Source: Ophiocordyceps camponoti-saundersi (nom. inval.) (taxonomy: Eukaryota > Ascomycota > Sordariomycetes > Hypocreales > Ophiocordycipitaceae). Taken from it: a stretch of 64,000 nt of DNA. The position numbers were made by a program, and so were the translations under genes. Every line of letters begins with the position of its first letter. The stretch's first letter is position 1. Of the stretch, positions 60,946 to 64,000 are shown in pieces. The notes under the pieces are model-generated. The model was not told where the DNA came from, did not search any database, and was given only the letters and a program-made list of their open reading frames with translations. The stretch spans positions 1 to 64,000 of the forward strand of contig PDHQ01000114.1 of NCBI GenBank assembly GCA_003339415.1. The letters are read 5' to 3'.

Positions 60946-63900
60946 AGAGAAGTTTAAGATAATCGGACTAATTATTATATAAAATGCCTTATTTTATAAA
61001 GGGAACGTTAGCGTAAAGGAGCGGATAATAAAAAAAGGAAAAAGGGGATAAGGGACTTAAAGGAAAAATAAACTTAGTATTATTATTATTAAACTTGCTA
61101 TTAAACTAATATAAAGAGATTATATTTATCGTTACCTTAATATATAATATTAAACAATTTAATCTAATTGTTTAACTTAAGACTAAATAGAGGATTTTAT
61201 AATACTAAATAAAGCGCTTAGTATATTACTTAATATTTATTAATATTATAGCTTTAAGCTAAATATATTTAAATAAGTAGTTTATAATAATTATAAGAAA
61301 ATAAGGCTAGGACTTATTTATAGCGGGAAGCTTAATTATAAAGTTTAAGGAGAGAGTAGTTTAAAACTATTTAGAAGAAAGTAATAGCTAGAATATCCCC
61401 TAATAGCGCTAGTAATTAAGGTAATCTTTATAATAATAATAGTTATATATAAACTACGCTATATTCGTAAATATACTATCTTAGTAAAACTTTACTAAAA
61501 AAATATAAAAGTAATATTCTTATTAAGGTATCTTATTATAAGGGAATTATAAGTTTATTAAATAAATATATTAATAAGAGGCTTTTATTTAAAAACTTAG
61601 AGATAGCTTTAGAATTATAGCTATCTATAAGTAAAAAGGGAATAATTTATAACTTACTTATAAGTGCTTACTTTTAGCGGGAATTTCTAAGTATAAGATT
61701 AAATTATCTAATAGCGTATATAATAGAGAAGATTAGTATAAAGGGCCGCTAACTAAAATCTTTATAAAATTTTATCTTTAAAAAGGGGCGTAGTATTTAA
61801 GATAGGGGGTATAGCTAAAGGGGTGCGAGGCGGCGCTAGGCCGGACTAAACTAGCTATAGCTTAAAAGAGCGGATAGATACGGGTTATATAATCTAACTA
61901 AAGCGCTCCTTTATCCCGCGGCGATTTTACTCTTACTAGGAAAGTATATCTAGCTAGGATATTTACGCGCTAAGATAATATTAAAAGTAATAGTTAAAAA
62001 AATAAGTATCTTAGCTTAATATACTTATTATTTTATTATCGCCTTAAGCGTAGTAAAATATTTAAAAGCTTTATAATATATAAAAATAAAAAATAGCTAG
62101 GTAATACTATAAAGCTTAGTAAATTATACTTTAAAATAAGAAATAATAGTAAGAAGCTTTTTATTATAAATTATATAGTTTTATTTTATAAGTAATAGCT
62201 TTTAAGAGTAGTAAATAATAAGCTAAAAAATATAGTTTAATTTAACTTAAAAAAGGTAGCTACTAATAGCCTTACTAAAGTAATTAGCTTTAATAATAAT
62301 ATTATAGTTAAGATTTTACTAAGTAAGGATAAGAGTAAAGATAAATATAAACTTTAGTATATTAAAAGCAAACTAATATTTTTTAGTTTAGTAAAAGAGG
62401 GCGCCGCGCTTTATAAGCTTTATAAAAAGGGCTATAAGGTCTAAGAAATAAAGTATAAAATTATAATAGAAGTTAGTAAACTTAAGAAAACTATAAATAT
62501 TTTAGATATAAGTTAGTGCTTTTTATTTTAAGATTATAAAGATTTTAATAAAGTTTAGTTATACCTTTTTACTAATATAAATAATAAATCTTAAGTACTT
62601 AACCTTTATAACTATAAAGTTATATTTAGTAAAGTTAAGGAAGAGTCTAGCTTAGTAAAGACGCGAGAGTATTACGCGTATTTTACGCTAATAATTAAAT
62701 TAGGAACCTCTTAAATAAATAAGAATATTATTTAGATATATTATAATAAAGTTTTTTAAGGAATCGCCTAAGGTAATATTAATATAGCGTTAAAATATAA
62801 TAAGCGCGCTTATAAGGCTAAAAAGTTAAATAAAATATTTAAAAAAGCTAAACTATATTCGGAAAGCTATAAGGTATTCCTCGCCCTTTATAATATAAAG
62901 CTTATAGAAAGTAATATAAATATTAAGCTTAGTAAACTAATAAGTATTAAAGAAGTTACGAAATATCTTTTTAATAAGTAAAAAAAAGTAGCAGTTTTAC
63001 TCCGTTACCTTATTTAATGTATAATAGTTAATATAAAAACGCTACCTATTACCTAGCTTTTTTATAAGTAATATAAGGGCGGCTATAAATAATTAGCTTA
63101 CGCGAATTTACCCTTTATCTATTAAGTTTATAATTTACTTACGGACTTTAAAAAGGTGCTTATAAGGTATATTATAAAGCGGCCCTTAAGGTAAGGAAAG
63201 TAAAAACTTATTAAGTTACTAGCGAAGCTAGATATAGTAATTATAATTATTATAATAAGGGGGCAAAATATTCGCTTTCTTCTTATTAAAAAAATTAGTA
63301 AAATTTAACGCTTCTAAAAGTAAGGTAAAGATAATAGCTATAATAAAGGTTTTAATACGTAAAATATAAAAAATATCTTATAAGCTAATAGCGAGGAATT
63401 AATAACTTATTTATTATTAAAACTTATAATAAATAAAAGCTATAAAGATAAAGCTAAGGATAGTTATAATAAGGTAAATAACTTACCGAAACTTAAAGTA
63501 TAAGATAACTAAACTGCTAGTAAAGTATATTATAATTTCTCGCTTATTAAAATATAACAAGATATTATTATACGCTATCTAAAGAGAGCTAAAAATTAAA
63601 TTTTAAATAAGGCCTAAAATTATATATACTATTATAAGCGATTATTAACTATTAATATTAGCTATAAAGCAGATAAGGTAGCGGATAAATAAATATAGCT
63701 TAAAGTATATACGCTACTAATAGCGTATTTATATTATAATATAAATTACTTATAAGTAAAAAAGAGGAATTCGCTTAAGCTAGTAATATTATATAAAAAA
63801 TTTACTTATATTAATATAATAATTATAGCTATTATCTGCTTATATAATAATAAAAAAAATAGAATTTATAAATATAAAAAAAGGAGGGGAGGCGAGTTAA

Positions 63901-64000
63901 TATTCTAACTAATATCTATAAAATAATTTTTTTAATATTTTATAAGTAATATTATTATAAAAGTCCTCCCCTTATAAGAGACTTAATATAAGGGGGATTT
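60946..64000. other. Unclassified RIP-mutated repeat region, right part
   Basis: Continues the element split by LTR-E2 and runs off the window. It is purine-rich on the plus strand and has long stretches where TAA/TAG are the only interruptions, which suggests former plus-strand coding. A GC-richer patch at 61790-61930 (GGGGTGCGAGGCGGCGCTAGG) keeps a few TG sites. I could not read RT, integrase, transposase or helicase motifs. No partner repeat was found in the window. Confidence 0.45.
61150..61175. other. Perfect 10-bp hairpin with unmutated CA/TG
   Basis: TTAAACAATT (61150-61159), loop TAATCT, AATTGTTTAA (61166-61175). Both arms keep the CA/TG pair that is depleted around it. The role is unknown. 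Confidence 0.7.

Overview
The window looks like AT-rich, gene-free DNA from a filamentous ascomycete (Pezizomycotina). The evidence is a near absence of the dinucleotides CA and TG over almost all 64 kb, while CG, CC, CT and TA remain, and TAA or TAG replacing expected Gln/Trp codons. That is the mark of repeat-induced point mutation (RIP, C to T in CpA on either strand). Nearly everything I can identify is a transposable element, and I see no intact protein-coding gene, rRNA or tRNA. GC is roughly a quarter by eye. Family names below (LTR-A, NL-B, LINE-C, LTR-D, LTR-E, LINE-F, LTR-G) are my own working labels.

Layout. 1-121 is a pure (TTATT)n tract. 867-5066 holds two 1.78-kb LTR elements (LTR-A) with 210-bp LTRs and 5-bp target-site duplications (TSDs). 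5571-7435 is a complete NL-B, a ~1.86-kb non-LTR-like repeat. From 7915 to 48911 there is a nested cluster built on two old NL-B copies. The forward copy NL-B II (7915 to ~28831) is split by a 5'-truncated LINE-C (9243-11556), another NL-B (11819-13690) and a full LINE-F (13847-28678); LINE-F is itself split by a 7.3-kb LTR element (LTR-E1, 15572-22881). The reverse copy NL-B VI (~28832-48911) is split by a forward NL-B (28992-30863), a Ty3/gypsy chromovirus (LTR-D, 31073-36921), a full LINE-C (37744-44475), a reverse NL-B (44742-46602) and a forward NL-B (46772-48628). Removing the insertions restores two ~1.85-kb NL-B copies, and most junctions carry a TSD, so the order of events can be read.

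From 48912 to the end: AT-rich sequence, a Ty3/gypsy integrase fragment with a candidate LTR holding 88-90 bp tandem repeats (LTR-G, 49592-51323), an unclassified RIP-mutated region with peptide-coding tandem repeats, a second 7.3-kb LTR element (LTR-E2, 53652-60940), and more unclassified sequence to 64000.

How the parts relate. LINE-C, LINE-F and NL-B share a related 3' end (a GGGTTTTAC...GGTTTTTCCT block ahead of a TAA/ATT-type tail) and 9-15 bp TSDs, so NL-B is probably a non-autonomous passenger of LINE machinery. LTR-E1 and E2 share a conserved TATA box plus CT-rich leader about 700 bp inside the element, downstream of the 5' LTR. Both LINE families have stop-poor minus-strand frames in their long 3' regions, which may be an undescribed antisense gene.
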